DNA from: BQOK01 sp048388525
GTDB lineage: Bacteria; Bacillota; Clostridia; Oscillospirales; Ruminococcaceae
Length of the DNA stretch: 64,000 nt
Assembly: GCF_048388525.1 (NCBI RefSeq)
Contig: NZ_DBGCTQ010000053.1
Coordinates: 94,464 to 158,463, forward strand
Reading direction: 5' to 3'
The translations under genes and the position numbers were made by a program. Positions 49,017 to 57,489 of this stretch are shown piece by piece; position 1 is the first letter of the stretch, and each line of letters starts with the position of its first letter. The notes beneath the pieces are model-generated. The model was not told the origin of the DNA, ran no database searches, and worked only from the letters and a program-made list of their open reading frames with translations.

Positions 49017-50417
49017 TTAAGAAAAGCCCCCGGGGGAGCCGGGCTGGGAATCCGGCCTTGTGACCACCCGGATCCACTTGCCGCTGCGCAGGCGAAAAAG
49101 GCCCACGATGCTTTTTACAATGTTGTCGCACCGCATGCAGAAGAATACCACCGGCGCGGACCAATGGAATACGAAGCCGCCCAAAAGGCCCAGGGGGATG
49201 GCCAGGGCCCACATGAGGCCGCTGTCGAGCAGGAGGTTGGTGCGCACATCGCCCCCGCCCCGCAGCACCCCCACCACCATGACCACGCCCACGGCCTGAA
49301 AGGGCTGGATGAAGGCCAGGATCGTGAGCAGGCTGACCGAGATGGAATAGGCCTCGGCACTGACCCGGTACAGGCTCATGATGGGCGTGCGCCCGGCCAG
49401 CAGCAGGGCGGTGCACACAAAGCTCAAAGCGAGGCTGACCACCACCGTGCTGTTGGCGGCCCGGTGGGCGTCGCGCAGGCGGCCCTCGCCGATGGTCTTG
49501 CCCACCACCACGGCGGTGGCGTTGGCCATGCCGAAGATGAACACGCTCACCAGGTTGTTGACCACGTTGACGATGCTCACAGCGCTGGTAAAGCTGGCGC
49601 CCATGCGGCCGATGGTGAGGTTGATCACCGCCAGGCCCAGCGCCCACAACAGCTCGTTGCTGACCACCGGCACGCTGTTGCGGATGTAGTCGCGGAACAG
49701 GCCGCTGCGCAGTTTGAAGAGCCAGCGGGGAGTGAAGCGCACCCGCTTTTCGATGAAGCACATGTACACAAGGGCGGCCGCGCACTCGAACAGACGGGCC
49801 AGGATCGTGCCCAGCGCCGCGCCCCGTACCCCCAGGGCCGGCGCGCCCAGCTTGCCGAAAATGAAACAGTAATTGAAGAACACGTTCACAAAAAAGCTGC
49901 AGGAGTAGATGACCATGCTCACCCGCACCTGCTCGACCGCCCGCAGGCACATGATGTAGCAGTTGGAGAAGCTGTAGAACACAAAGCTCACGGCCAGCCA
50001 TTCAAGATACGCCGCGCCCGCCTCGATCACCGCGGCGTCGGTGGAGAAGATGCGCAGCACCTGCACTGGCAAAAGGCGCCCCAGCAGGGTGAACAGGACC
50101 GACGCGCCCAGCGCGAAGCGCAGGCTGAGGGCGATGATCTGGCGGATGCGCGGCATATCGCGTTTGCCCCAGTACTGGGCGATGAGCACGGCCGCGCCGC
50201 TGGCGAGCCCGAAGCCGATCACATTGAGGATCATGAAGGGCTGACCGCCCAGGTTCGCGGCCGCGATGGCCACGTCGCCCAGCTGCCCCAGCATGATGAT
50301 GTCCATCATATTGACGCCCAGGCTGATGATGTTTTGCAGGGCGATGGGCAGGGTGATGGCCAGAACGCCCTTGTAAAAGGACCAATCGGTATAAAAATGC
50401 TCTTTCAGCCGCTGCAC
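49017..50417 (-). CDS. MATE-family multidrug efflux protein
   Basis: The 466-residue membrane protein has twelve hydrophobic segments in two homologous halves and matches the MATE/NorM fold. The first half holds VLAITLPIALQNIISLGVNM, then MDIIMLGQLGDVAIAAANLG. It would export drugs or metabolites against a Na+ or H+ gradient. The frame opens at GTG 50426, but GTG 50417 is better spaced from the AAAGGGGGG sequence. No dedicated regulator is certain, but the AraC gene 50587-51489 is divergent with 169 bases between the starts and may control it. Confidence 0.9.
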   Translation of the reverse strand: MQRLKEHFYTDWSFYKGVLAITLPIALQNIISLGVNMMDIIMLGQLGDVAIAAANLGGQPFMILNVIGFGLASGAAVLIAQYWGKRDMPRIRQIIALSLRFALGASVLFTLLGRLLPVQVLRIFSTDAAVIEAGAAYLEWLAVSFVFYSFSNCYIMCLRAVEQVRVSMVIYSCSFFVNVFFNYCFIFGKLGAPALGVRGAALGTILARLFECAAALVYMCFIEKRVRFTPRWLFKLRSGLFRDYIRNSVPVVSNELLWALGLAVINLTIGRMGASFTSAVSIVNVVNNLVSVFIFGMANATAVVVGKTIGEGRLRDAHRAANSTVVVSLALSFVCTALLLAGRTPIMSLYRVSAEAYSISVSLLTILAFIQPFQAVGVVMVVGVLRGGGDVRTNLLLDSGLMWALAIPLGLLGGFVFHWSAPVVFFCMRCDNIVKSIVGLFRLRSGKWIRVVTRPDSQPGSPGGFS

Positions 50418-50518
50418 CGGCAGCACCCCCCTTTTGCAGAATCGAATGTATCCAGTATATCACGGGCGGCAGATTTTGACCAGTGTGCGCGGAAAATTTG
50501 CCGCGGAAAAGAAAATGT

Positions 50519-50547
50519 TTGCACAATCGGCCCTTTTCCTGTATACT
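50519..50547 (+). promoter_or_regulatory. Promoter of the AraC-family gene at 50587
   Basis: TTGCAC (50519-50524) and TATACT (50542-50547) have a 17-base spacer. Confidence 0.7.
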
Positions 50548-50586
50548 AAGGGCGAGAGAGAAAACAGGGAAGAGGAGCTGAACGCC

Positions 50587-51489
50587 ATGGGGTACGTTCC
50601 CCTGGAACTGGCCCGCCCCATCCGGGTGGACCGCATTTATTCGGTGCACTATTTTGAGTACGGGCCGGATTATACCTTCGTGGGCGAGAGCCACGATTTT
50701 TGGGAATTGGTGTACGCTGACAAGGGCGAGATCTACGTGACGGCGGGCGAGGAGGAGAAGCTGCTCAAAAAGGGGCAGATGATCTTTCACAAGCCCGGCG
50801 AGTTTCACAACGTGCGGGCCACCGGCAAGGACGCGCCCAACATCGTGATCGTTTCGTTCGAGTGCAGGGGCGATGCGATGCGCTTTTTTGAGGGCCGCAT
50901 TGTGAGCGCCAGCGACAACGAGCGGGTGCTGATGGCCCGCATTGTGGAGATGGCGGGCGCCGCGTTTTCCACCCCGCTGGACGATCCCTGGGCGCAGCAT
51001 TTGGAACGCAAAGAAAACGCGCCCTTCGGCGCGGAGGAGATCATTGGCATCTCGCTGGAATACATGCTGCTGGAGTTGATCCGCCGGGGCGAAAACGGCG
51101 CCCCCGCCCGCCCCACCAGCCTGATCCGCGAGCGCAGCCAGAACGAGTTTTTGGCCCGGGTGCAGGGTTATCTTGAGGCAAACATCCAGCGCCGGCTGAC
51201 CCTGAGCGATATCTGCCGCGACAACCTGGTGGGCCGCAGCTACCTGCAAAAGGTGTTCCGGGAAAAGACCGGCGGCGGCGCCATGGAGTATTTCGGCAAC
51301 CTGAAGATCCAGAAGGCCAAGGAGATGATCCGCGAGGGCAGCCACAACTTCACCGAGATCGCGGCCCTGCTGGGGTACAACTCGATCCACTATTTTTCCC
51401 GCCATTTTAAAAAGGTGACGGGGATGACCCCCTCGGAATACGCCAGCAGCGTGAAGGTGCTGGCCCGCCGGGGCCGGGGTGAGGAATGA
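50587..51489 (+). CDS. AraC-family regulator with cupin sensor domain
   Basis: The 300-residue protein has an N-terminal cupin (about 15-110; ESHDFWELVYADKGEIYVTA, then KKGQMIFHKPGEFHNV), a helical linker, and a C-terminal pair of HTHs (about 200-295). The HTHs include LTLSDICRDNLVGRSYLQKV and the AraC signature SHNFTEIAALLGYNSIHYFS, then FKKVTGMTPSEYASS. ATG 50587 has GAGGAG and is preferred over the long upstream frame. It probably activates a sugar or export gene; the divergent MATE gene is the nearest target. Confidence 0.88.
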   Translation: MGYVPLELARPIRVDRIYSVHYFEYGPDYTFVGESHDFWELVYADKGEIYVTAGEEEKLLKKGQMIFHKPGEFHNVRATGKDAPNIVIVSFECRGDAMRFFEGRIVSASDNERVLMARIVEMAGAAFSTPLDDPWAQHLERKENAPFGAEEIIGISLEYMLLELIRRGENGAPARPTSLIRERSQNEFLARVQGYLEANIQRRLTLSDICRDNLVGRSYLQKVFREKTGGGAMEYFGNLKIQKAKEMIREGSHNFTEIAALLGYNSIHYFSRHFKKVTGMTPSEYASSVKVLARRGRGEE

Positions 51490-51659
51490 GCGCCCGGCCG
51501 GAACGTGAAGAATAAAACGTGTTGAAAAGCCGCAGGGGGCCGTTTGGCCGCCGCGGCTTTTTTTTGCCGCCGGGAATGGGCGCAGGAGGCGTGGGGAACG
51601 CTAACAGGGCCCGGGCAAAACGCCCGGCGCAGAAGGATTTGAAAAGGAGCGGGAGCGAT

Positions 51660-52043
51660 ATGAGAGAAAAAGAACCGGAATTTTACGCCTGCGGCGGCTG
51701 CGGCCTGGTAGTGGAGGTGCTGCGGGGCGAGGGCGCCAAGCTGGAAAACGCGCAGCTGCAAAAGCTGGAGCCCGGCACCAGCGACGGCGCCGCGGAAAAG
51801 CATCTGCCCGCCGTGACCCGGGAGGGCAGCAGGGTGACGGTGCAGGTGGGCAGCGTGGAGCATCCCATGAGCGCAGAGCACAGCATCGAGTGGATCTATC
51901 TGAGCACCAAAAAGGGCGGCCAGCGGGCGGACCTGCACTCCACCGACGCACCCCGGGCCACTTTTTTGCTGGTGGAGGACGACGAGCCCCTGGCGGCGTA
52001 TGCCTACTGCAACCTGCACGGGTTCTGGAAGACCGAGCTGTGA
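51660..52043 (+). CDS. Superoxide reductase (desulfoferrodoxin-like) with degenerate rubredoxin-like site
   Basis: This 127-residue SOR reduces superoxide to peroxide at a mononuclear iron. The catalytic Fe(His)4Cys ligands are visible: EKHLP, VEHPMSAEHSIEWIYL and the C-terminal YCNLHGFWK. The N-terminal desulforedoxin site keeps the first pair (FYACGGCGLVVEVL), but the second CC pair expected about 17 residues later is replaced by AQLQKLEP. The Dx iron site should therefore be lost while activity at the SOR centre remains. ATG 51660 follows AAAGGAGCGGG. It is a single gene suited to an anaerobe exposed to oxygen. Confidence 0.88.
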   Translation: MREKEPEFYACGGCGLVVEVLRGEGAKLENAQLQKLEPGTSDGAAEKHLPAVTREGSRVTVQVGSVEHPMSAEHSIEWIYLSTKKGGQRADLHSTDAPRATFLLVEDDEPLAAYAYCNLHGFWKTEL

Positions 52044-52073
52044 GGGGAAAACGCGGCGCAGGAGCGTGGCAGG

Positions 52074-52110
52074 AAAAGGCCGGGAACTCTTTTTGAGTTC
52101 CCGGCCTTTT
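52074..52110. terminator. Bidirectional terminator between SOR gene and DUF3021 gene
   Basis: A perfect 16-bp stem AAAAGGCCGGGAACTC/GAGTTCCCGGCCTTTT (52074-52089 with 52095-52110) serves both convergent genes. Confidence 0.9.
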
Positions 52111-52132
52111 CCCGTATCAAGGGGGCGCACGG

Positions 52133-52579
52133 TCAGCGCTGGCCCTGCTGTTTGCGATACTGGCCCAGAAGGCCATCGTACTTTTTGCCCTGGATTTGAA
52201 AGTAAATCTCGAAGCCGAGGGTCATGACCACGAAGATTGCAAGGAAGATGCCCAGGAAGATGAGCCAGCTGAGCATATTCCCGGCGGGGAACCAGCGGAA
52301 GCCCACGGCGAAGCCCGCCAGAAGGGGCAGGAACAGGCAGACGAACAGCAGCGCGCGGCGGCTGTAGCGCATGTGATGAAACACAAAGTCGGTAAAGGCG
52401 AGGCATTGCAGGAATACCCCCAAAACCGAGATGGCCAAAAATTGCAGAATGGTGGAAAAGCGCATGCTGTCGGCCCAGCCGGTGAGCCAGGAGATGACCA
52501 CGTACAGCAGGATGGTACCGGTAAAAAGCAGGCAGGCATCGGTCTTAACCCGAAGGACGAATTTCAAAAAGCGTTTCAT
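52133..52579 (-). CDS. DUF3021-family membrane protein
   Basis: The 148-residue protein has four hydrophobic segments (for example LLFTGTILLYVVISWLTGWA and MLSWLIFLGIFLAIFVVMTL) and a short cytosolic tail (QIQGKKYDGLLGQYRK). This size and placement directly after a LytTR regulator match the DUF3021 family, which often pairs with LytTR proteins in Firmicutes and may act as its membrane partner. ATG 52579 (MKRFLKF) has AGGAGG upstream. It is 13 bases downstream of the LytTR gene and ends in a shared terminator. Confidence 0.78.
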   Translation of the reverse strand: MKRFLKFVLRVKTDACLLFTGTILLYVVISWLTGWADSMRFSTILQFLAISVLGVFLQCLAFTDFVFHHMRYSRRALLFVCLFLPLLAGFAVGFRWFPAGNMLSWLIFLGIFLAIFVVMTLGFEIYFQIQGKKYDGLLGQYRKQQGQR

Positions 52580-52592
52580 GGATAAAGCCTCC

Positions 52593-53033
52593 TTATAAAA
52601 GACCCAGCTTTTGCTTGAAGCCGGGCACATACTGGCGATTCACCAAAAGGCGCTCGCCGTTTTTGAGGGTGAGCTCCAGCCGGCCGCCGAACTCCGGCCG
52701 GAGCGACTGCACCTGGTCGAAATTGACAAGGGCCGATTTGCCTGCGCGCAGAAAGCTGCCGCCGCACAGGCGTTCTTCCAGTTCGTACAGGCGCAGGGGC
52801 GTTTCGTACACCCCGCCCTCGGTGTAGAGGAACACCTTTTTGTCGGCTGTGTCGGCATACAGGATGTCGGCCGCGTCCAGAAGAAAGGTGCGGCCCCCGC
52901 GCAGGCCGGTGAGCTTTTGCTCGAACGCCCGCAGGCTTGCCACCAGCCGGGCGGTGGGGCCGTCCAGCGCGGGGCACCGCAGGGTAACGGTGACCTCGGC
53001 CAGGGCGGGGTCCTCGATGATTTCGATGCGCAT
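52593..53033 (-). CDS. LytTR-domain DNA-binding regulator
   Basis: The 146-residue protein has a short N-terminal segment and a LytTR domain (about residues 45-142; FLLDAADILYADTADKKVFL, GGSFLRAGKSALVNFDQVQS, LLVNRQYVPGFKQKL). Such stand-alone LytTR proteins with a DUF3021 partner control small regulons and themselves. ATG 53033 has GAGGAGG. The palindrome at 53057-53077 lies between the predicted promoter (TATACT, minus strand, 53086-53081) and the start codon, so autoregulation is plausible. Confidence 0.88.
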   Translation of the reverse strand: MRIEIIEDPALAEVTVTLRCPALDGPTARLVASLRAFEQKLTGLRGGRTFLLDAADILYADTADKKVFLYTEGGVYETPLRLYELEERLCGGSFLRAGKSALVNFDQVQSLRPEFGGRLELTLKNGERLLVNRQYVPGFKQKLGLL

Positions 53034-53056
53034 GGCGCGCCTCCTCACATTTGCTT

Positions 53057-53077
53057 GTTGGTAAGGCTCCTTACAAC
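53057..53077 (-). promoter_or_regulatory. Palindrome in the LytTR gene leader
   Basis: GTTGGTAAGG and CCTTACAAC face each other around CT with one unmatched base. It lies just after the TATACT -10 element and close to the expected transcript start. Confidence 0.5.
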
Positions 53078-53164
53078 TACAGTATAGCGGCGCGGCGGCG
53101 GGAAGAAAAGCTTTTTGGCGCCAGCTGCGTTTTGAGCGCCCCAAGCTGCATGGAAGACGGGGTG

Positions 53165-53194
53165 AAAAAAGCCCGGCCCCTTTGGGGGCCGGGC
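53165..53194 (-). terminator. Terminator of the DUF2804 gene
   Basis: The stem GCCCGGCCCC/GGGGCCGGGC (53171-53180 with 53185-53194) is followed on the minus strand by TTTTTT. Confidence 0.85.
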
Positions 53195-53211
53195 GGAAAG
53201 CAGAAGGGGAG

Positions 53212-54231
53212 CTACCAATTGTTTCGGGCGTGCTCGGCGAAGCTGATGAGGTCGGTGACGGCGAGCGCGGTGCCGTCGTCCAGCACTGCGGTGCCGGTGA
53301 AACGGCCGAACATCTGGTGGCACTCGTTGTCCACCCACAAAAGCTTTGTGCGGGTGGTGCGGTCGTACCAGGGGGTGAGGGTCAGGTCCAGGCGGCCCTC
53401 GGTGTCCCGCAGGCGCCAGGGGGCCATGTAATTGGATTTGTCCAGCACAAACTGCACCGGGCCCAGCTTGTGGCGTGCCCCGCCGTAGAACAGCACGTTC
53501 TCGGTGGCGCGGGAGGTGTCGCCGAAGCCGCAGCCCAGATTGAAGCCGAAAGGATGCCCATTTATAAGGCCCGCCCCGTTTGACCAGTACCACTCGTTGG
53601 AGAAAGGCCACACGCCCCGCCCCCAATCCAGAATGCCCCAGGCATTCTGCCTGAATTCGTGGCGCAGGGCTTTGCCGCCGGCCTGCCAGGCCACATAGCC
53701 CTCGGCCGCCATACAGTTGTTTTTTTGGTTGGCGTAAAAGGCGGTGGGCTTTTCGGAAAAGGGCACCACAATGGAAAGGCATTTGCCGGTGGTGGGAAGC
53801 AGGGTGACACGGGCCTCGAACCCCGGCCCGGCGGCGAACAGCTCCCGCACGCCGCCCTTTGTTTCCAGCGTCATCTCGATGCCCTTGGCCCGGTAGGCAA
53901 GGCGGCTGTCATCGTTTGCGGAGGCGGGCAGGTGCAGGCTGCCGAAGGGCAGCGCGAGCAGTTTGTCCGGCACGGCCCAGCGCACGCCGTTTTTGAAATC
54001 GAACAGCATGCAGCCCACATTGCCCGCATAGGCTGCATGGCCGAAGGTGAACTGGAGGCAGAACTCAGCGTCGCTGACCTGGTAAAAATCCCATTCCTTG
54101 ATGCGCCAGGGCGCGGTTTTGATGGCCCTGCGGTCATAGCGGAACAGGCCTTCGTCGGCCCAGCCGGGGTTCGGGCGGCCCCGGGCGTCCAACACGGGCC
54201 AGGGGGAAGTGTAGCGGATCTCGGCAGACAT
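53212..54231 (-). CDS. DUF2804-family protein
   Basis: The 339-residue cytosolic protein matches DUF2804, a widespread family with no proven function. Recognisable segments are RIKEWDFYQVSDAEFCLQFT, GKALRHEFRQNAWGILDWGR followed by GVWPFSNEWYWSNG, and the C-terminal HQMFGRFTGTAVLDDGTALA. The repeated aromatic and Gly-rich beta strands suggest a lipocalin-like or beta-sandwich fold. ATG 54231 has AAAAGGAGGG. A TATAAT (minus strand, 54311-54306) lies upstream but without a good -35. It lies after nagB, separated from it by a terminator. Confidence 0.83.
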   Translation of the reverse strand: MSAEIRYTSPWPVLDARGRPNPGWADEGLFRYDRRAIKTAPWRIKEWDFYQVSDAEFCLQFTFGHAAYAGNVGCMLFDFKNGVRWAVPDKLLALPFGSLHLPASANDDSRLAYRAKGIEMTLETKGGVRELFAAGPGFEARVTLLPTTGKCLSIVVPFSEKPTAFYANQKNNCMAAEGYVAWQAGGKALRHEFRQNAWGILDWGRGVWPFSNEWYWSNGAGLINGHPFGFNLGCGFGDTSRATENVLFYGGARHKLGPVQFVLDKSNYMAPWRLRDTEGRLDLTLTPWYDRTTRTKLLWVDNECHQMFGRFTGTAVLDDGTALAVTDLISFAEHARNNW

Positions 54232-54329
54232 GGCAAACCCTCCTTTTGGTTGACAGAAAATGTGTTCTGCTTTTTGCCCGCCGCGCCGGCAGCGGTTCCT
54301 GATTTCATTATAGCACAAAATAACACAAA

Positions 54330-54353
54330 CCCCCGCCGATTTTTCGGCGGGGG
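54330..54353 (-). terminator. Terminator of nagB
   Basis: CCCCCGCCGA (54330-54339) pairs with TCGGCGGGGG (54344-54353) around TTTT. On the minus strand GTTTGTGTT follows. Confidence 0.7.
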
Positions 54354-54374
54354 TGAAAGCTGCGTTGAGGGAGT

Positions 54375-55112
54375 TCAGGCCTTGTAGCCCACGGCGGCGG
54401 CCAATTCCTCGTCGATGACCACCACCACGTTCTCGTGCATTTTCAGCATGCTGCTGGGGTTCTGGGTGGTGATGACGTCGTCCATGACGAGGCCCTTGAT
54501 GGCGCTGGTCTTGGCAAGGCCGGTGGCGATGAGCACCACGCATTTGGCGGCCAGGATGTCGCCCATGCCCATGGTGATGGCGGTGGTGGGAACGTCTTCT
54601 TTCTTTTCAAAGAAGCGGGCGTTGGCGTTGATGGTGCTCTCGGTGAGGGTCTCGATGTGGGCGGTGGCGTGCAGCGCGTCCGCCGCCTCGTTGAAGGCGA
54701 TGTGGCCGTTATTGCCGATGCCCAGCAGCTGCAGGTCGGCCGCGCCGCCCTCGCGCACCTTGGCTTCCAGTTCGGCGGCGTTGGCCGCGGGGTCGCCCAT
54801 GCCCTTGGCCACATAGGTGTTGGCTTTGTCGATATTGATGTGGTCGAAGAGGTTCGAGTCCATAAAATAGCGGTAGCTCTGGTCGTGGGTGCCGGGGATG
54901 CCGCAGTATTCGTCCAGATTGACGGTGCGCACTGCAGAAAAATCCACCTTGCCGGCCTTGTTGGCCTCGATGAGCTTTTTATACATGGGCACGGGGGTGC
55001 CGCCGGTGGCCAGGCCCAGCTTGCAGGCGGGCTTTTCGTTCACCAGTTTGCAGATCATATCGGCCACATAGGCACAGCTCTCGTCGTAGCTTTTGGTCAC
55101 AACAACTTTCAT
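54375..55112 (-). CDS. nagB: Glucosamine-6-phosphate deaminase
   Basis: NagB converts GlcN6P to fructose 6-phosphate and ammonia. The 245-residue protein has the phosphosugar motif LGLATGGTPVPMYKKL, VNLDEYCGIPGTHDQSYRYF (catalytic Asp and substrate loop), LLGIGNNGHIAFNEA (active-site region) and the C-terminal VMDDVITTQNPSSMLKMH. ATG 55112 gives GGAG at nine bases; the ATG six bases earlier (55118) is only three bases from it. It follows the AraC gene on the same strand after 162 bases. nagA is not in this window. Confidence 0.94.
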   Translation of the reverse strand: MKVVVTKSYDESCAYVADMICKLVNEKPACKLGLATGGTPVPMYKKLIEANKAGKVDFSAVRTVNLDEYCGIPGTHDQSYRYFMDSNLFDHINIDKANTYVAKGMGDPAANAAELEAKVREGGAADLQLLGIGNNGHIAFNEAADALHATAHIETLTESTINANARFFEKKEDVPTTAITMGMGDILAAKCVVLIATGLAKTSAIKGLVMDDVITTQNPSSMLKMHENVVVVIDEELAAAVGYKA

Positions 55113-55274
55113 TGCCATACACTCCGTTCTTGTATCAAAACTTGATTTGGCCCGGCTTTTGCGGCCCGGCGTTCTTCCTGCCTTTAATCATACAGGCTGG
55201 AGCGCGAATTGAAAACCCCCAAACATGCCTTTTTTTTGCACAACTTGTGGGTTTGGCCCGCGCGGACGGGGGGC

Positions 55275-56063
55275 TTATACATACAGCTCCTGTTCCAGGG
55301 GCAGGGGCGCTGCGGGCAGCGCGGCGGGCGCGGCCGCCTCCCGCCAGGCGGCGGGGGTCTGCCCGGTGGCCTTTTTGAACACCCGGCACAGATAATTTGC
55401 GCCGGAAAAACCGCACAGGCTGGCCACCACCCCGAGGGGGTATTCCCGGCGGCACAGCAGCTGCTTTGCCGCCTCGACGCGCACCCCGGTGAGGTACTGC
55501 CCCGGCGGGGTGCCCACCGCCGCTTTGAACACCCGCACCAGATGGCTTTTGCTGACCCCCAGGCTGGCGCTGAGTTCCTCGACCCCATACAGGCCCGCGT
55601 AGTGCTCGCGCATGGCGGCGATGGCCGCGGCCACAAGCGGCGGCAGGGCGGGCGCCGCGGCGTCGGCCTCGGCCGCCTCGCAGAGCAGCTGAAAGCACAG
55701 GCTGCCGGCCTGGGCCGGGGGCTGCCCCGCCGCCAGCTGGGCAAGCAGCTGGGCCGCGCCGGGCGCGGAGGCCCCGCTGGCAAACATGGGCCCGGCGAGA
55801 CCCTGCAGAAACTGTGCCGCGGCGCTGCCCCCGATGCACGCGGCCACCAGATGGCAGGGCTCGGCGGGCACCAGGCGCAGAGGGCCGGCCCCCAGCAAAA
55901 GGCTGCCCGCCGCCGCGAGCCTTTGCGCCTCGCCCGAAAGAGCGCAGCGCCCGCTGGAGAGCACCCCCACCCACAGCCCGCCGCCCGCCAGCACAAAGGG
56001 AGCGGAAAACTGTTGGTCGGCCAGTTCCGTGAGCCTGGCCACGCGGGTGTAATCAAAAATCAA
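55275..56063 (-). CDS. AraC-family regulator next to msmK
   Basis: The 262-residue protein has a weakly conserved N-terminal sensor region (about 1-150, Ala/Leu-rich) and two C-terminal HTHs (YGVEELSASLGVSKSHLVRV; EYPLGVVASLCGFSGANYLC, then RVFKKATGQTP). No ATG is well placed; TTG 56063 is chosen because GAGGTGG lies six bases upstream. The frame is open to TTG 56078. It is divergent from msmK across about 130 bases and is the obvious candidate to control it. nagB follows downstream. Confidence 0.82.
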   Translation of the reverse strand: MIFDYTRVARLTELADQQFSAPFVLAGGGLWVGVLSSGRCALSGEAQRLAAAGSLLLGAGPLRLVPAEPCHLVAACIGGSAAAQFLQGLAGPMFASGASAPGAAQLLAQLAAGQPPAQAGSLCFQLLCEAAEADAAAPALPPLVAAAIAAMREHYAGLYGVEELSASLGVSKSHLVRVFKAAVGTPPGQYLTGVRVEAAKQLLCRREYPLGVVASLCGFSGANYLCRVFKKATGQTPAAWREAAAPAALPAAPLPLEQELYV

Positions 56064-56107
56064 TATCCGCCACCTCAAATCAATAAAATGCTATTTAAAA
56101 GGAGAAA

Positions 56108-56176
56108 ATGTCTGTTATTATTATATTAGATGACCGGGACGCGGTCAAGCGCGTCAATAAAATGAATAAACTATGA
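56108..56176 (+). CDS. Possible 22-residue leader peptide upstream of msmK
   Basis: A short frame (MSVIIILDDRDAVKRVNKMN, then KL) starts three bases after AAGGAG and ends 18 bases before the msmK ATG. The short SD spacing and lack of known homologues leave it doubtful. If translated it could couple or attenuate msmK expression. A CAATAAAATG repeat occurs both before it (56081-56090) and near its end (56155-56164). Confidence 0.3.
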   Translation: MSVIIILDDRDAVKRVNKMNKL

Positions 56177-56194
56177 AAAAGGAGAACTTGAACG

Positions 56195-57307
56195 ATGGCA
56201 AGCATCAGCTTACAGCACATTTACAAGATCTACCCGGGCGACGTGACCGCCGTAAAGGACTTCAACCTGGAGATCGCCGATAAGGAATTCATCATTCTGG
56301 TCGGCCCCTCCGGCTGCGGCAAATCCACCACCCTGCGCATGATCGCCGGCCTGGAAGAGATCAGCAAGGGCGAGCTGTACATCGGCGACCGCATGGTGAA
56401 CGACGTTCCCCCGAAGGATCGCGACATCGCCATGGTGTTCCAGAACTACGCGCTGTATCCCCACATGACCGTTTACAAGAACATGGCGTTTGGCCTGGAG
56501 CTGCGCAAGACCCCGAAGGACGAGATCGACAAGCGCGTGCGTGAGGCCGCCAAGGTTCTGGACATCGACCACCTGCTGGACCGCAAGCCCAAGGCGTTGT
56601 CCGGCGGCCAGCGCCAGCGCGTTGCCCTGGGCCGCGCCATGGTGCGCAACCCGGCCGTGTTCCTGCTGGACGAGCCCCTCTCCAACCTGGACGCCAAGCT
56701 GCGCACCAGCATGCGCACCGAGATCATCAAGCTGCACCAGAAGCTGGCCACCACCTTTATCTACGTGACCCACGACCAGACCGAGGCCATGACCATGGGC
56801 GACCGCATTGTGGTCATGAAGGACGGCATTGTGCAGCAGGTCGACACCCCGCAGAACCTGTACGATTTCCCCTGCAACATGTTCGTTGCCGGCTTTATCG
56901 GCAGCCCCCAGATGAACCTGCTGGACGCCACCCTGCATAAGGACGGCGACGCCTATTACCTGGACCTGAGCGGCGACAAGGTTGTTCTGCCCAAGGAAAA
57001 GACCGCCGACGGCTCCCTGGACGCCTACGTGGGCAAGCCGGTCAAGGCCGGTGTTCGCCCCGAGGACATCAAGGACGACGCCGAGTTTGTGGAGAAGCAC
57101 GCCGACTGCAAGCTGACCACCACCGTGGAAGTGAGCGAGCTGATGGGCAGCGAGATCTACCTGTACCTGGAGTACAAGGGCAACAAGATGACCGCCCGCG
57201 TGGCGCCCACCTCCAAGGCGAAGAACGGCAGCCAGGTGATCATGGCGTTCGACCCCCACAAGGTGCACCTGTTCGACCCCGAGACCGAACTGACCATCCT
57301 GAACTGA
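56195..57307 (+). CDS. msmK: Sugar ABC transporter ATP-binding protein (MsmK/UgpC/MalK type)
   Basis: This 370-residue ATPase has Walker A GPSGCGKSTTLRM (about residue 37), Q-loop VFQNYALYPHMTV, ABC signature LSGGQRQRVALGRAMVR, Walker B FLLDEPLSNLD and H-loop VTHDQTEAMTMGDR. A C-terminal MalK-type OB domain follows (about 240-370). Unlike most ABC genes it is alone. Family members such as MsmK energise several importers, and the two SBP/permease operons in this window lack their own ATPase. ATG 56195 has AAGGAG. Its codon use is strongly GC-ending and highly regular, consistent with high expression. Confidence 0.96.
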   Translation: MASISLQHIYKIYPGDVTAVKDFNLEIADKEFIILVGPSGCGKSTTLRMIAGLEEISKGELYIGDRMVNDVPPKDRDIAMVFQNYALYPHMTVYKNMAFGLELRKTPKDEIDKRVREAAKVLDIDHLLDRKPKALSGGQRQRVALGRAMVRNPAVFLLDEPLSNLDAKLRTSMRTEIIKLHQKLATTFIYVTHDQTEAMTMGDRIVVMKDGIVQQVDTPQNLYDFPCNMFVAGFIGSPQMNLLDATLHKDGDAYYLDLSGDKVVLPKEKTADGSLDAYVGKPVKAGVRPEDIKDDAEFVEKHADCKLTTTVEVSELMGSEIYLYLEYKGNKMTARVAPTSKAKNGSQVIMAFDPHKVHLFDPETELTILN

Positions 57308-57321
57308 GAGTTAAGAAGCAT

Positions 57322-57352
57322 AAAAGCGCCGGGCTGCTGCCCGGCGCTTTTT
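57322..57352 (+). terminator. Terminator of msmK
   Basis: AAAAGCGCCGGGC (57322-57334) pairs with GCCCGGCGCTTTT (57339-57351). Confidence 0.88.
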
Positions 57353-57412
57353 GTTTGGAGAAAGCGCCGGCGCACAGTGCGCTGCCTGATGCAGGGGGAA
57401 GTGGAAGGGCGC

Positions 57413-57441
57413 TTGCCTTTTGCAGAGCAAAAAGCTATACT
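57413..57441 (+). promoter_or_regulatory. Promoter of the permease-amidohydrolase operon
   Basis: TTGCCT (57413-57418) and TATACT (57436-57441) have a 17-base spacer. Confidence 0.65.
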
Positions 57442-57489
57442 GAAAAAGAATTTGCGGCTTTGGGCCGCGCAGAATGAGGGGGAAACACG

